Numbered from the stretch's first letter, positions 8,408 through 18,433 are shown. The stretch: DNA of 64,000 nucleotides from an uncultured Bacteroidales bacterium (GCA_900315335.1 OMYR01000057.1:1-64000), one strand, 5' to 3'. The notes: a model not told the origin generated them from the letters alone. Made by a program: numbers and translations.

Positions 8408-8956
8408 TTACTTTGCCCCATTGTCATTATTGTCTTCAAGCAATTGCATAGGCTTTTTCATAGTGTCAAGTTGAATCATACGTTTTGCTGTTTCAACATG
8501 AGGATTGTCGGGATATAGTTCTATGTATTTTTCAAATGCTTTTATGCTCTCTTCTTTATTCAAACAAACATCGTTCAGCACAACACCTTTGAAAAAATAA
8601 GCCGCACCGACTTTCTTACCATTGGGATATTCTTTGATAATCCTATCCAAACACGCAAGAGCCGAATCACAATTATTCATAGCCGAATAAATATTGTACA
8701 TTTGGAACAAATAAAACTCGCTCATAGTGTCCTGGGGGTAATCTTTGATATAATTATTGTAAAGATTAATCATCGTGTCTGCTTTTTGAGGATTTAGGGC
8801 GGTAGGATTGGTGTTTATAGCTTCGGCGTATGCAGTTATTTCATCTTGACGTTTCTTTTGTTTTGTTTCTTGCGAAGAGCAAGCAACAAAAGCAAATGTA
8901 GCGATACTTAGAGCCAATACCTTTATTGTATATGTATGATTAAATTTCTTTTTCAT
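8408..8956 (-). CDS. TPR-containing lipoprotein (hypothetical)
   Basis: A 182-aa protein. The N-terminus (KVLALSIATFAFVACSS) is a lipoprotein signal with the lipobox cysteine near residue 27. The rest holds tetratricopeptide-like helices (DTMSEFYLFQMYNIYSAMNN..., ACLDRIIKEYPNGKKVGAAYFFKGVV, AFEKYIELYPDNPH), resembling the periplasmic YbgF/BamD-type TPR proteins. It probably scaffolds protein contacts at a membrane. It lies 14 bp after def in the ruvX-def operon. No specific function can be given. Confidence 0.7.
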   Translation of the reverse strand: MKKKFNHTYTIKVLALSIATFAFVACSSQETKQKKRQDEITAYAEAINTNPTALNPQKADTMINLYNNYIKDYPQDTMSEFYLFQMYNIYSAMNNCDSALACLDRIIKEYPNGKKVGAAYFFKGVVLNDVCLNKEESIKAFEKYIELYPDNPHVETAKRMIQLDTMKKPMQLLEDNNDNGAK

Positions 8957-8969
8957 TGTTTTTGATGCG

Positions 8970-9518
8970 TTATTTAATCATTTTGTAATCCGTACGAATC
9001 TTATTCTGTTCAATATCTTTCAAACGGCGTTTTAGAAATGCACGTTTGATGTTGGATAAACGCTCAACAAAAACTTTACCTTGCAAATGATCGTACTCGT
9101 GTTGAAAAACTCTTGCACGAACACCAGTCAAAACTTCTTCGTGTTCGTTAAAATCTTCGTCAAAATACCTTACCTTAATGCTGCTTGGGCGTATAACATC
9201 TTCGTGAATGCCAGGAACCGACAGACAACCCTCTTCAAAAGCCCAAGTCTCTTCGGAAACTTCAAGAATTTCGGGATTGATGATTGCAACTCTCCAACCC
9301 TCGCCTTCGGGATAAGATTCCTTAAAGACATCGGTGTCAATAACAAGCACACTTATCGGTAAATTTATCTGAGGAGCAGCCAAACCAACACCACTTGCCT
9401 TGTACATTGTTTCAAACATATCGGCTATCAATTGTTTTATGTCAGGATAGTCTTTGGTAATGTTTTCTGTTTTTTTTCGTAAGATTGAATGACCGTAGCC
9501 AACTATTGGAAGTATCAT
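8970..9518 (-). CDS. def: Peptide deformylase
   Basis: A 182-aa protein with the three deformylase motifs: GVGLAAPQI (~44-52), EEGCLSVPG with the metal-binding cysteine, and QHEYDHLQG with two metal-binding histidines and the catalytic glutamate. It removes the formyl group from the N-terminal methionine of new proteins. Length and motif spacing are normal. It follows ruvX by 32 bp on the minus strand and shares its promoter at 10037. Confidence 0.97.
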   Translation of the reverse strand: MILPIVGYGHSILRKKTENITKDYPDIKQLIADMFETMYKASGVGLAAPQINLPISVLVIDTDVFKESYPEGEGWRVAIINPEILEVSEETWAFEEGCLSVPGIHEDVIRPSSIKVRYFDEDFNEHEEVLTGVRARVFQHEYDHLQGKVFVERLSNIKRAFLKRRLKDIEQNKIRTDYKMIK

Positions 9519-9550
9519 TTTGTTAAAATTTATGTTTTGTTATTTAATTT

Positions 9551-10009
9551 CTATTCTTCGGTATCATTGTCCCCAATTTGGTCTATTTTAACTCCGCCTT
9601 GATACATCTTCATAAAATCTTGAAGAATTAAAACGGCTGCGATAGTGTCAATAAGACCTTTTTGCTGACGTTTTTTCTTTTTTATACCGCTTTTTGCTAT
9701 GCTTTGGGACGCTATTTTGCTTGTATAACGTTCATCTATCATATAAATATCCATTTCAGGAAAAGTATTGGATAGATTATCCACAAAAATCTTGACAGCC
9801 CCCGCACTATCGCTTGGTGAATTGTCCATTTGCTTAGGGTTACCTACAACAATCAAATCCACTTCTTCTTTTTTCATATAATCTTCCAAAAAAGGGAATA
9901 TCTCCAAAGTGGAAACGGTCGTAAGTTTCGTGGCAATCACTTGTCCGTAATCGCTTACAGCCAACCCTACACGCTTTAATCCATAGTCTATTGCTAAAAA
10001 TCTTCCCAT
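9551..10009 (-). CDS. ruvX: Putative Holliday junction resolvase, YqgF/RuvX family
   Basis: From ATG at 10009 the product is 152 aa. It has the RNase H-like fold signature FLAIDYGLKRVGLAVSD at the N-terminus, VVGNPKQMD in the middle and YMIDERYTSKIA with the later acidic residues. Family members act in 16S pre-rRNA end maturation and are suspected resolvases. An in-frame upstream start at 10039 is rejected because it overlaps the -7 element at 10037. It heads the minus-strand operon ruvX-def-TPR lipoprotein-MBL hydrolase. Confidence 0.9.
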   Translation of the reverse strand: MGRFLAIDYGLKRVGLAVSDYGQVIATKLTTVSTLEIFPFLEDYMKKEEVDLIVVGNPKQMDNSPSDSAGAVKIFVDNLSNTFPEMDIYMIDERYTSKIASQSIAKSGIKKKKRQQKGLIDTIAAVLILQDFMKMYQGGVKIDQIGDNDTEE

Positions 10010-10036
10010 AATCAATATCTCTTTTGCTTCGATTTG

Positions 10037-10044
10037 CAAAGTTA
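10037..10044 (-). promoter_or_regulatory. Promoter of the ruvX-def operon
   Basis: TAACTTTG on the minus strand, with a TTG about 20 bp further upstream (CAA at 10065), fits the Bacteroidota -33/-7 promoter. It lies 27 bp before the ruvX ATG. Confidence 0.75.
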
Positions 10045-10084
10045 TGAAGTTTTTTTATCAACAGCAAATATCAATAGAAAAAAT

Positions 10085-10168
10085 TAATAAGTGATATTGC
10101 AAAATTAGTGTTAAACACTGATAAAATAATGTTAAACATTAGCGAAATAGTGTTAAACACTAATTTTG
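10085..10168. repeat. 21-bp-lattice array C (4 units)
   Basis: Units start at 10085, 10106, 10127 and 10148. Cores AGTGTTAAACACT, AATGTTAAACATT and AGTGTTAAACACT are nearly perfect; the first unit is degenerate. Spacers are A-rich, then T-rich in the last. It lies between the divergent ruvX and porU genes. One plus frame is open (VLNTDKI, MLNISEI, VLNTNF). Confidence 0.95.
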
Positions 10169-10358
10169 TCTTTTTATCTACCCAAGTTTTCAAATTATTA
10201 CGTATTCAAACGATAATACAAAAGAATATTTCCATTTGTGGCAAGGGTTTTGTTAATCGAAAAAAGAAATTAATGAGATTATATGCCATTTTTGTTAGGC
10301 GATATTACAATAAAATAGAACTTTTTGTGTTTTATATAGGATTAAATATTTTGAGAGT

Positions 10359-13300
10359 ATGTTTAGCAGACTTAAATATATAACGTTGATTGTTTTCCTT
10401 TTCATCACTTACGGAACCTTTTCACAGAAGCCTTCGTATGCTGAAAAATCTGTTTTGTCAAGCGGTGTGTGGTATTCTGTTAGCGTTGCCTCTGACGGAG
10501 TTTATAAACTGACCTACAATGATTTTGTTTCGTTGGGAGTGGATGAAAAAGATATTGATTTCGACAATCTTTCCATATATGGCAACACAGGAAAAGCGAT
10601 AAGCGAAATCAATGCGGATTACAAATATTCCGATTTGAAAGAAAACGCTATTTATGTCAATAAACAAGAACGTTATGCCTTGTTTTATGCTCAGACAACC
10701 ACTAACACGATTTTCAATTCAAAGACACAGAAATTTTCATTCTCATTGCACCCATACGCAACTACTACAAAATATTTTATAACCTTTGATAAAAACATAG
10801 GACAGAAGAAAAGAATAAAGCCGATGGCGGTTTTAGATGAGGTTTCGCAGACGTTGAATACCTCGAAAGACTATGTGTTTTACAAGCGAGAGTTAGTCAA
10901 TTTGGCAAAATCGGGCAGCTATTGGTTTGGAGAGAAGTTCTTGCCGACATCCACCGATTTGCAAATTCCAATCGCACTTGCCGGTGTGTCGGGGACGGAG
11001 AATAGCGAGATAAAAATTCAATTGCTTGCCAATAGTACGCAAAACAGCAGTTACGATATAGGTTTGAACGGAAAAGGTATAGGAACGATAAATATAGGTA
11101 CGACAATAAACGGAGAAGTTGCTAACAGCGGCATATTTACAGCCAATAGCCTTATAACGACACCTAATAACAATATAACCATTCACTTTAATTCTTCGAC
11201 CGCGACCTCAGAAGGCTGGCTTGATTACATACTTGTGAATTATACGAAGAGTTTATCGTTTAACAATAACTATTTGAGATTTTATTCCTTGCCTACCGAT
11301 GACGGCAAAGCCACTCAATATTGTGTGGATAACGTAAAGGTGGCTAATCCGATGATTTGGGACGTAAGCGATGTTACCAATGTTCAAAGTATAGAGGCTA
11401 AAAGTTTAGAGAACAACATTCTTCGATTTAATGTAAATAATGATACATTAAGAAATATCGTAGTTTTGGCTGGTAGTTCCTTCGCAACTCCGACTTTGGA
11501 AGACACGGTGGAAAATCAAAATCTGCACGGAATAGATTCTGCACAGTTTGTAATTATCACTCATCCGAAGTTCATAAACCAAGCAGAGCGTTTGGCTCAA
11601 ATACATAGGGACTACGATAAAATAAAAGTTGCTGTTGTTACTTTGCAACAAGTATATAACGAATTTTCTTCGGGTACAAAGGATTTTCTTGCTTTAAGAG
11701 AATTTATAAGAATGATGAAAAACAAAACGAATGGTAAATATCCCGAAAATGTTTTACTATTCGGCGACGGCACTTATGACAATAAAAACATATTGCAATA
11801 CAATAATAATTATGTTCCTACATATCAGAGCAATGCTTTTACATCAAATGGCGATAGAAACTTTACTTCCGATGATGTCTTGGCTGCTCTTGACGACAAA
11901 GCGACAAACAGCACTTACGACAGTCTGTTTGTGGGTATTGGACGCATACCTGTGAGTGATACCAATACGGCAAACGATATTGTTGATAAATGTTTGAGAT
12001 ATATAAGCAGGTCGGATTTGCTTAACAAGGAGAATGGCGATTGGCGTAACGCTGTTATGCTTACGAGCGACGATATGGATGAATTGTATGAGAGGTATTT
12101 TAGAGACAATGCCGAACATATTTATCAGCAAATCGATGAAACGCAACCGGGCTTGAATGTTCAAAAGGTTTATGAGGATGCTTACAAAGAGTATAGCACT
12201 TCTTCGGGTTCTACTTATCCGGATGCGTCGAATGCTGTTAATGCAAGATTGAAAAACGGCTGTTTGTTGTTTAATTATTTGGGACATGGTTCGCCTGACC
12301 ACTTATCAAGCGAAAGACTTATCACTATTACGGATATTACATCGTGGGATAATTATAACAAACTCTGTCTTATGATTACTTCCACTTGTGAGTTTAATAG
12401 GTTTGATTTGGCGGAAAAACAGTCTGCGGGAGAGTATATGCTTACGAGCGGAAAAGGTGCGGGTATCGCGTTGATTGCCGCTGCAAGAAAAATATCTTCA
12501 AACGACCCTATCAATAAAAGTCTTTTCAAATACGCATTGGAAAGGCAAGATAATGGTTTGCCACTAACTTTTGGTCAGGTGATGCAATACGCAAAAAACC
12601 GTGTCAATACAGGATTATATGGCAATAGATTGGCGACATCGGAAAGAAGTATAACTCTTATAGGCGACCCTGCGTTGAGATTATCACTTCCAAAGTACAA
12701 TGTGAGAACTCTTAAAATAAATGACGCAACTTATAACAACGGAAGTTTTGATTATTTGGATACCATACGTGCTTTATCTACTGTAAATATAGAAGGAGAA
12801 ATCGTTGATAATAATGGCAAGCGAGTTGAAGACTTTAATGGAATTGTCAGAGTGTCTTTGTACGATAAGAAGACAACATATTATATGCTTAACAATTCAA
12901 ATCTTAATATGACGCAAGCGGATTTGGCTTTTGAACAACAAAATAATATTTTGCATAGAGGAACGGCTCAGGTTATTAATGGATATTTTACGCATACGTT
13001 CATTGTTCCAAAAGATATTGCATATAATTATGGTCAGGGTAAGTTGAGTTATTATGCACAGACCGATAGCATAGATGCTACGGGATATTCAAAAGATTTT
13101 ATACTTGGTGGAATTGATACAAATAATAATGATTTTAATGTTTCAAGACCGCAAATCAATTTATACTTAAATGATACTAATTTTGTGAGTGGTGGTATTT
13201 GCGATGAAAATCCTAATTTGTATGCCGTCGTTTATGATACTGCGTTTATCAACACGGTTGGTTCAGGATTGGGACACGATATTGTTGCTCGTTTGGATAA

Positions 13301-13793
13301 TGCTGCCAACACGTTTATATTGAATGATTACTATACGGAAGATAAGGACGATCCTAATAAGGGATATATTTCTTATTCTTTTAAGAATTTGGCTCAGGGA
13401 GAACACACATTGACATTAAAGGTTTGGAATATTTATAATTTTTCTTCCGAAAAGACAATCAAATTTACTGTAAAACCTTCGGATAGTAAAGAATATCAAA
13501 CTATCAATTATCCTAATCCTTTCAATAATGAAACTTCTATTGAACTTCGTTACAATCAGCCACAAACCATTAATTCGGCATATATTAAGATATTCAATCA
13601 GCAAGGTGCGATAGTAAGTGAATTTGATATTAGCGATAAGATAGGGGATTACACAATAGGACCGATTGTTTGGAATGGTACAACTCTTGGTGGAGCTAAG
13701 GTGCAAAAAGGAATTTACTTCTATACAATAATATTGAATACAAAAGACGGGGATAAAATAGTAAGAGGAAACAAAATGGTATTGCTCGATTGA
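10359..13793 (+). CDS. porU: T9SS C-terminal signal peptidase PorU (gingipain-like, family C25)
   Basis: A 1144-aa secreted protein with a signal peptide ending at YGTFSQ. The central C25 peptidase domain spans about residues 390-790. It contains the catalytic histidine (LLFNYLGHGSPDH) and cysteine (LMITSTCEFNRFD) of the gingipain fold. A T9SS type A sorting domain follows at the C-terminus (NYPNPFNNETSIELRY ... KGIYFYTIILNTKDG). PorU cuts the C-terminal sorting domains off T9SS cargo and attaches the cargo to A-LPS at the cell surface. PorV, its partner in the attachment complex, is the next gene. Confidence 0.93.
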   Translation: MFSRLKYITLIVFLFITYGTFSQKPSYAEKSVLSSGVWYSVSVASDGVYKLTYNDFVSLGVDEKDIDFDNLSIYGNTGKAISEINADYKYSDLKENAIYVNKQERYALFYAQTTTNTIFNSKTQKFSFSLHPYATTTKYFITFDKNIGQKKRIKPMAVLDEVSQTLNTSKDYVFYKRELVNLAKSGSYWFGEKFLPTSTDLQIPIALAGVSGTENSEIKIQLLANSTQNSSYDIGLNGKGIGTINIGTTINGEVANSGIFTANSLITTPNNNITIHFNSSTATSEGWLDYILVNYTKSLSFNNNYLRFYSLPTDDGKATQYCVDNVKVANPMIWDVSDVTNVQSIEAKSLENNILRFNVNNDTLRNIVVLAGSSFATPTLEDTVENQNLHGIDSAQFVIITHPKFINQAERLAQIHRDYDKIKVAVVTLQQVYNEFSSGTKDFLALREFIRMMKNKTNGKYPENVLLFGDGTYDNKNILQYNNNYVPTYQSNAFTSNGDRNFTSDDVLAALDDKATNSTYDSLFVGIGRIPVSDTNTANDIVDKCLRYISRSDLLNKENGDWRNAVMLTSDDMDELYERYFRDNAEHIYQQIDETQPGLNVQKVYEDAYKEYSTSSGSTYPDASNAVNARLKNGCLLFNYLGHGSPDHLSSERLITITDITSWDNYNKLCLMITSTCEFNRFDLAEKQSAGEYMLTSGKGAGIALIAAARKISSNDPINKSLFKYALERQDNGLPLTFGQVMQYAKNRVNTGLYGNRLATSERSITLIGDPALRLSLPKYNVRTLKINDATYNNGSFDYLDTIRALSTVNIEGEIVDNNGKRVEDFNGIVRVSLYDKKTTYYMLNNSNLNMTQADLAFEQQNNILHRGTAQVINGYFTHTFIVPKDIAYNYGQGKLSYYAQTDSIDATGYSKDFILGGIDTNNNDFNVSRPQINLYLNDTNFVSGGICDENPNLYAVVYDTAFINTVGSGLGHDIVARLDNAANTFILNDYYTEDKDDPNKGYISYSFKNLAQGEHTLTLKVWNIYNFSSEKTIKFTVKPSDSKEYQTINYPNPFNNETSIELRYNQPQTINSAYIKIFNQQGAIVSEFDISDKIGDYTIGPIVWNGTTLGGAKVQKGIYFYTIILNTKDGDKIVRGNKMVLLD

Positions 13794-13874
13794 GAAATTA
13801 TCCTTGATAAATAAAATAAAATAAAACTTATAGCGTTTAAGTGATTTGAACTAACGGAATAAAAAGACAAAGTT

Positions 13875-15068
13875 ATGACTATAAAAAAAGGTTTTATATT
13901 GACGACTGTTTTGAGTGTTGTTACATTGATTGCTTTTGCTCAAACAAGTCCTGGTATAATAGATGATGAGGATTATCAAGCTCAATTACTAAGACAACAA
14001 CGAAAAGGTGCGAGAATTATACCTACGGCAGTGCCATTGTTGATGATTGCACCCGATTCAAGGGCAGGTTCTATGGGTGATATAGGTGCAGCAACAACCC
14101 CTGATGCAAATTCCAATCACTGGAATGCTGCCAAATTGGCTTTTGCAGACAAAAAAATGCAGGCTTCTTTTACATATTCACCTTGGCTAAGGGATATAGC
14201 AGGGGATATTGACTTGGCATATTTGTCGGGATATTATAAACTAAATAATAGAAGTGCGGTTGGTTTTTCTTTAACATATTTTTCTTTGGGAAATATTCAG
14301 TTTACAGATAATCAAGGTACTTCTTTGGGAACATATAGCCCCAATGAGTTTGCGGTAGATGTCTCTTATTCGATGAAATTATCAGAATATTTATCTGCTT
14401 CCGTTACCGGTAGGTATATACGTTCCGACTTAACGCAAGGACAGAATGTAGGAACATCAACAACTCATGCAGCCAATGCTGTTGCAGCGGATTTAGGCTT
14501 GTATTATCAAAGAGATATAGCGGCGGATAAGCCTCAACAGGTTGCTTTTGGTGTTCAAATCTCTAATTTAGGTAATAAGATTTCTTATTCGGATGATGAT
14601 ATGATTTCAAGTTTTCTACCTGCCAATTTAAGAATAGGAGGTAGATATACATACGATATGGATCAATTCAATAAGTTTTCTTTTATGGTGGATTTGAATA
14701 AATTGTTGGTTCCTACACCACCAATTAGAAACGAAGACGGAGAGGTCTTGTTGGGTAAAGAGAATAATGTAGGTATCTTGCAAGGGGTATTTCAGTCTTT
14801 TTATGATGCTCCCGATGGATTTTCAGAAGAATTTAAGGAAATAAATTGGTCTGTTGGTGCGGAGTATTGGTACAATAACCTGCTTGCTGTACGTGCCGGT
14901 TATTTTTATGAAAACAAATTAAAAGGAGATAGACAATATCTTACAATGGGTGTCGGATTGAAATACAATTCTTTGGGTATAGATTTGTCTTATTTGGTGC
15001 CTACAGCATCGCATAACAACAATCCGTTGAAGAATACGCTTAGAGTTTCTTTGTCGTTTAGTTTTTAA
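13875..15068 (+). CDS. porV: T9SS outer-membrane shuttle protein PorV (LptO)
   Basis: A 397-aa beta-barrel protein of the FadL-like PorV family, with signal peptide (LIAFAQ), the conserved VPLLMIAPDSRAGSMGDIGAATTPDANSNHWNAAKLAF start of the barrel, and a C-terminal aromatic residue (SLSFSF) as in outer-membrane barrels. PorV carries folded T9SS cargo from the Sov translocon to PorU for cleavage and lipid attachment. It lies 81 bp after porU on the same strand, as expected for the partner. The length is normal. Confidence 0.95.
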   Translation: MTIKKGFILTTVLSVVTLIAFAQTSPGIIDDEDYQAQLLRQQRKGARIIPTAVPLLMIAPDSRAGSMGDIGAATTPDANSNHWNAAKLAFADKKMQASFTYSPWLRDIAGDIDLAYLSGYYKLNNRSAVGFSLTYFSLGNIQFTDNQGTSLGTYSPNEFAVDVSYSMKLSEYLSASVTGRYIRSDLTQGQNVGTSTTHAANAVAADLGLYYQRDIAADKPQQVAFGVQISNLGNKISYSDDDMISSFLPANLRIGGRYTYDMDQFNKFSFMVDLNKLLVPTPPIRNEDGEVLLGKENNVGILQGVFQSFYDAPDGFSEEFKEINWSVGAEYWYNNLLAVRAGYFYENKLKGDRQYLTMGVGLKYNSLGIDLSYLVPTASHNNNPLKNTLRVSLSFSF

Positions 15069-15080
15069 TAGCCTAAGGAT

Positions 15081-15572
15081 ATGAAATTGAAAGTCGGATT
15101 TGGGTATGATGTACATCAGTTAGTACCCGAGCGTAAATTCTTTTTGGGTGGTATTGAGATTAAAGATGCTCCCTTTGGAGCATTGGGACATTCTGATGCT
15201 GATTGTCTTATCCATGCAATAATAGATTCATTGCTTGGGGCGGCAAATCTCAGAGATATAGGCTTCCAATATCCTGATAGCAAGGAAGAGTATAAAGATA
15301 TTGACAGCAAAGAATTGCTGAAAGATACTTTTGATAAAATTACGGCAAAAGGTTATGTAATCGAAAATATAGATACGACTATTTGCTTGCAGAAACCTAA
15401 GATTGGTAATTTTATTAGCCAGATGCAAAAAATTTTGGCGAAAATTTTGAATTTGGACGAAGAAGATATTACGATTAAGGCTACAACTACCGAAAAATTA
15501 GGATTTACAGGAAGAAGTGAGGGCGTTTCGGCATATAGTGTTTGTCTTCTAAAAAAGAAAGATAAAGCGTAA
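15081..15572 (+). CDS. ispF: 2-C-methyl-D-erythritol 2,4-cyclodiphosphate synthase
   Basis: A 163-aa enzyme with the IspF signature: KVGFGYDVHQLVPERKFFLGGIEI, GALGHSDADCLIHAIIDSLLGAANLRDIG with metal-binding Asp and His residues, and KATTTEKLGFTGRSEGVSAYSV at the C-terminus. It makes the cyclic diphosphate intermediate of the MEP isoprenoid pathway from the CDP-ME phosphate. It starts 12 bp after porV, so it is probably co-transcribed with porU and porV, an unrelated housekeeping step inside a secretion cluster. Confidence 0.97.
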   Translation: MKLKVGFGYDVHQLVPERKFFLGGIEIKDAPFGALGHSDADCLIHAIIDSLLGAANLRDIGFQYPDSKEEYKDIDSKELLKDTFDKITAKGYVIENIDTTICLQKPKIGNFISQMQKILAKILNLDEEDITIKATTTEKLGFTGRSEGVSAYSVCLLKKKDKA

Positions 15573-15732
15573 CATTTTTTTGCTGTATCAAGTATAATAA
15601 GGATATTACAGAAAGAAAAAATATATTTTTTTATGTTTTTCTTGACAAATTTAGCGGCTATATCAGAATATTTTTGTAATATTGCAGTCTGAAAATAGAA
15701 AAGAATTATACAAAATTAAGAAAATATAACTC

Positions 15733-16737
15733 ATGAGTATAATGAAAAGGAAGATACTATGTTTATTATTGGCTTGCATGGCAATGTCTTGTAGTTTGGA
15801 ATTGAAAGCACAAGATCCTCATTTCTCGCAGTTTTTCGCTAATCCGATTTATACGAATCCAGCTTTTGCAGGTTCGGCTGTTTGTCCGAGAGTTGGAATC
15901 TCTTATCGTGATCAGTGGCCTTCACTTGGGGCTTTCAAAACCTTTGCCGCATCGTATGATCAATATTTTGACGCTATTTCCGGTGGTATCGGTGTGTATA
16001 TTATGAGTGATAAACAGAGTGATTTTTATAGAGTAAATACGGCTGAATTGATTTATTCTTTAAGAATCAAAATAAATAGGGATATAACGTTGAATCTTGC
16101 AGCTCAGGCACAATTCACAAATCATGCATTGAATTGGGACGAGTTGGTATTCCCTGATATGATTGATACTCGTTACGGTCAGATTAATGGAAATACTTTG
16201 GCTCAACAGCCGGATAATACTTCAAAGAATTATTTCGATATTGGTGCGGGTGCTTTGTTGTTTTCTGAAAATTGGTATGTAGGTGTTGCTGCTGTAAATT
16301 TACTTCGTCCAGACGAAGGCTTTATTTCTTATAATCGTCTGCCAATAAAATTCACGGCAAATGCAGGTTTTCGTTTCAATTTGAGAAGAGATACTCGTAG
16401 AACAAATTCTTTCTTTGGTCAGCCTGTAATATCGCCAAATATTATTTATCAACATCAAGGCAAATTCAATACTTTGAATTATGGAGCGTATTTGGATTGG
16501 AATCCGTTTATCTTTGGAGCGTGGTTCCGTCAATCTATGGCGTTTGAGAATAAAGATGCAGTTGTTTTGTTGTTCGGATTGGAATGGGGCGATTACAAAA
16601 TTGGATATAGTTACGATATAACGGTGTCTTCTTTATCGAATGTTTCGGGGGGTGCTCACGAAATTTCATTGGGAGCGAAGTTCCCTTGTCCTGAAAAACA
16701 CAAGAAAATTAGAGCAATTAAGTGTCCATCGTTTTAA
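15733..16737 (+). CDS. porP: T9SS outer-membrane protein PorP/SprF family
   Basis: A 334-aa protein with signal peptide (LLACMAMSCSLELKAQ) and the hallmark QDPHFSQFFANPIYTNPAFAGSAVCPRVGISYRDQWPS of PorP/SprF proteins, which form outer-membrane barrels that anchor PorK/PorN rings or link adhesins. An alternative ATG lies at 15742. A weak -7-like element (TAATATTG, 15677-15684) lies upstream after a 160-bp gap, so porP-porK may be a separate transcript from porUV-ispF. PorP next to PorK is the standard gene order. SprF paralogues exist, but the neighbour supports PorP. Confidence 0.88.
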   Translation: MSIMKRKILCLLLACMAMSCSLELKAQDPHFSQFFANPIYTNPAFAGSAVCPRVGISYRDQWPSLGAFKTFAASYDQYFDAISGGIGVYIMSDKQSDFYRVNTAELIYSLRIKINRDITLNLAAQAQFTNHALNWDELVFPDMIDTRYGQINGNTLAQQPDNTSKNYFDIGAGALLFSENWYVGVAAVNLLRPDEGFISYNRLPIKFTANAGFRFNLRRDTRRTNSFFGQPVISPNIIYQHQGKFNTLNYGAYLDWNPFIFGAWFRQSMAFENKDAVVLLFGLEWGDYKIGYSYDITVSSLSNVSGGAHEISLGAKFPCPEKHKKIRAIKCPSF

Positions 16738-16808
16738 TTGTGGCTTTTGAAACAAAATAAAGTGTTTTTGCGTAAATGATTAGTGTAAGGAAAAAAATAA
16801 ATAATAAT

Positions 16809-18380
16809 ATGAGAACCATAGCATCATTAACTAAAATTGTATTGGGTGTATCTGCTTTATTACTTGTGGTGGGTTGCTCGAACAAAAATTCATCTAAAAA
16901 AACAGGTTGGAATTATGACGATTCCAAGTGGGGCGGATTTGAATCTGCCAAAAACACCGAAATGGCAACACCTCCGGGAATGGTATTTATAGAGGGTGGA
17001 GCATTTATCATGGGTCGTACAACGGATAACGTTCGTTATGAATGGGACAACCAACCGCGTAAAGTTACCGTTTCTTCTTTTTATATGGATGAATGTGAGG
17101 TTACAAATCAAGATTATAGGGAATATTTGTATTGGCTAAACAGGGTTTATGTAGATTATCCTGAATATTGTCAAAAGCAACTTCCAGATACATTGGTTTG
17201 GAGAACAAAACTTACTTACAATGAGCCTATGGTGGATTATTATTTCCGTCATCCTGCTTGGGCAAATTATCCTGTTGTTGGAGTTAATTGGATTCAGGCA
17301 ACGGACTATTGTGCTTGGAGAACGGATCGTTTGAATGAAAAGGCTCTTATCGATGCAGGTGTTTTGGAATTTGACCAAGACCAATCCAATGAGAATGTAT
17401 TTACAACAGAGGCTTATCTTACCGGACAGTATGAGGGTTATGTAAAAAAAGATTTGAAAGACCTTGACCCTAACAGCGAAGGAACAAGAAAAGTAAATAT
17501 GGGTGATGGTATCATATTCCCTAAATTCCGTCTTCCGACAGAAGCAGAGTGGGAGTACGCCGCACTTGGTTTGATTGGTAACACAACGAAGGAAGGTCGT
17601 ATTATTGAAAGAAGAATTTATCCTTGGAACGGTCATGTTGTTCGTACGGATCAAAAGAAATATTACGGAGAAATGCTTGCTAACTTCAAACGTTCAAGAG
17701 GTGATGGTATGGGCGTTGCAAGTGTGTTGAATGACCATTGGGAATACACAGCACCTGTAAATTATTACTTCCCTAATGACTATGGTCTATACAATATGGC
17801 AGGTAATGTATCCGAATGGGTTATGGACGTTTTCCGTCCTAACACGGCACAAGATGCAGGGGATATAAATCCTTATCGTGGTAACGTTTATATGACAAAG
17901 GTATTGGACGAAGACGGTATGATAGCTGAAAAAGATTCATTGGGTCGTATAACTTATCGTGAGGTAACCGTTCAAGAAAACATAGGTAGAAGAAATTATC
18001 GTCAAGCAGATAACATTAACTATTTAGACGGCGATTTGGCTTCCCAATTGGATGAAAGTGCTTGGGGAGATTATGCTTCTGCAATGGAGAAATCTTCGGG
18101 ATTAAATGCAGCAACTGACGAAGAGGAAGAGACTGTAAGTTCGGACGATGACGAAGAAGAAACTGCAAAAGTTGAAATCTCCAATGGTATGTACGAATAC
18201 GGTAAGCATTCGTTATTGAACGATAAAGCACGTGTAATCAAGGGCGGTTCTTGGAAAGATAGAGCGATGTTCTTGTCTCCTGGCGAAAGACGTTATTTGG
18301 ATCAAGCGCAATCAACAGATTGGATCGGATTCCGTTGTGCTATGGACAGAGTCGGTTCAAGAGAGTTGAGAAAGAAATAA
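16809..18380 (+). CDS. porK: T9SS ring lipoprotein PorK/GldK
   Basis: From ATG 16809 the product is 523 aa, a lipoprotein (VLGVSALLLVVGC, lipobox cysteine near residue 24) with a formylglycine-generating-enzyme-like (sulfatase-modifying) domain: PPGMVFIEGGAFIMGRT, DECEVTNQDYREYL, FRLPTEAEWEYAALG, AGNVSEWVMDVFRP and VIKGGSWKDRA. PorK with PorN forms the periplasmic ring under the outer membrane in T9SS. A Glu/Asp-rich insert (DEEEETVSSDDDEEET) lies near residue 430. The ORF is open to 16776, but ATG 16809 gives a proper lipoprotein signal. Downstream, porL, porM and porN are missing; a terminator and holA follow. Confidence 0.92.
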   Translation: MRTIASLTKIVLGVSALLLVVGCSNKNSSKKTGWNYDDSKWGGFESAKNTEMATPPGMVFIEGGAFIMGRTTDNVRYEWDNQPRKVTVSSFYMDECEVTNQDYREYLYWLNRVYVDYPEYCQKQLPDTLVWRTKLTYNEPMVDYYFRHPAWANYPVVGVNWIQATDYCAWRTDRLNEKALIDAGVLEFDQDQSNENVFTTEAYLTGQYEGYVKKDLKDLDPNSEGTRKVNMGDGIIFPKFRLPTEAEWEYAALGLIGNTTKEGRIIERRIYPWNGHVVRTDQKKYYGEMLANFKRSRGDGMGVASVLNDHWEYTAPVNYYFPNDYGLYNMAGNVSEWVMDVFRPNTAQDAGDINPYRGNVYMTKVLDEDGMIAEKDSLGRITYREVTVQENIGRRNYRQADNINYLDGDLASQLDESAWGDYASAMEKSSGLNAATDEEEETVSSDDDEEETAKVEISNGMYEYGKHSLLNDKARVIKGGSWKDRAMFLSPGERRYLDQAQSTDWIGFRCAMDRVGSRELRKK

Positions 18381-18433
18381 TTAGTAAATATTTCTAAGAT
18401 AATAGTGTTCAGATAATAGTTTAATTATATAAA

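Noticed and set aside
10108..10383. Open frame of 91 codons with the heptads VLNTDKI and MLNISEI before porU
   Set aside because: It is formed by the open frame of array C and runs on into AT-rich spacer overlapping porU; it has no promoter or protein-like composition.
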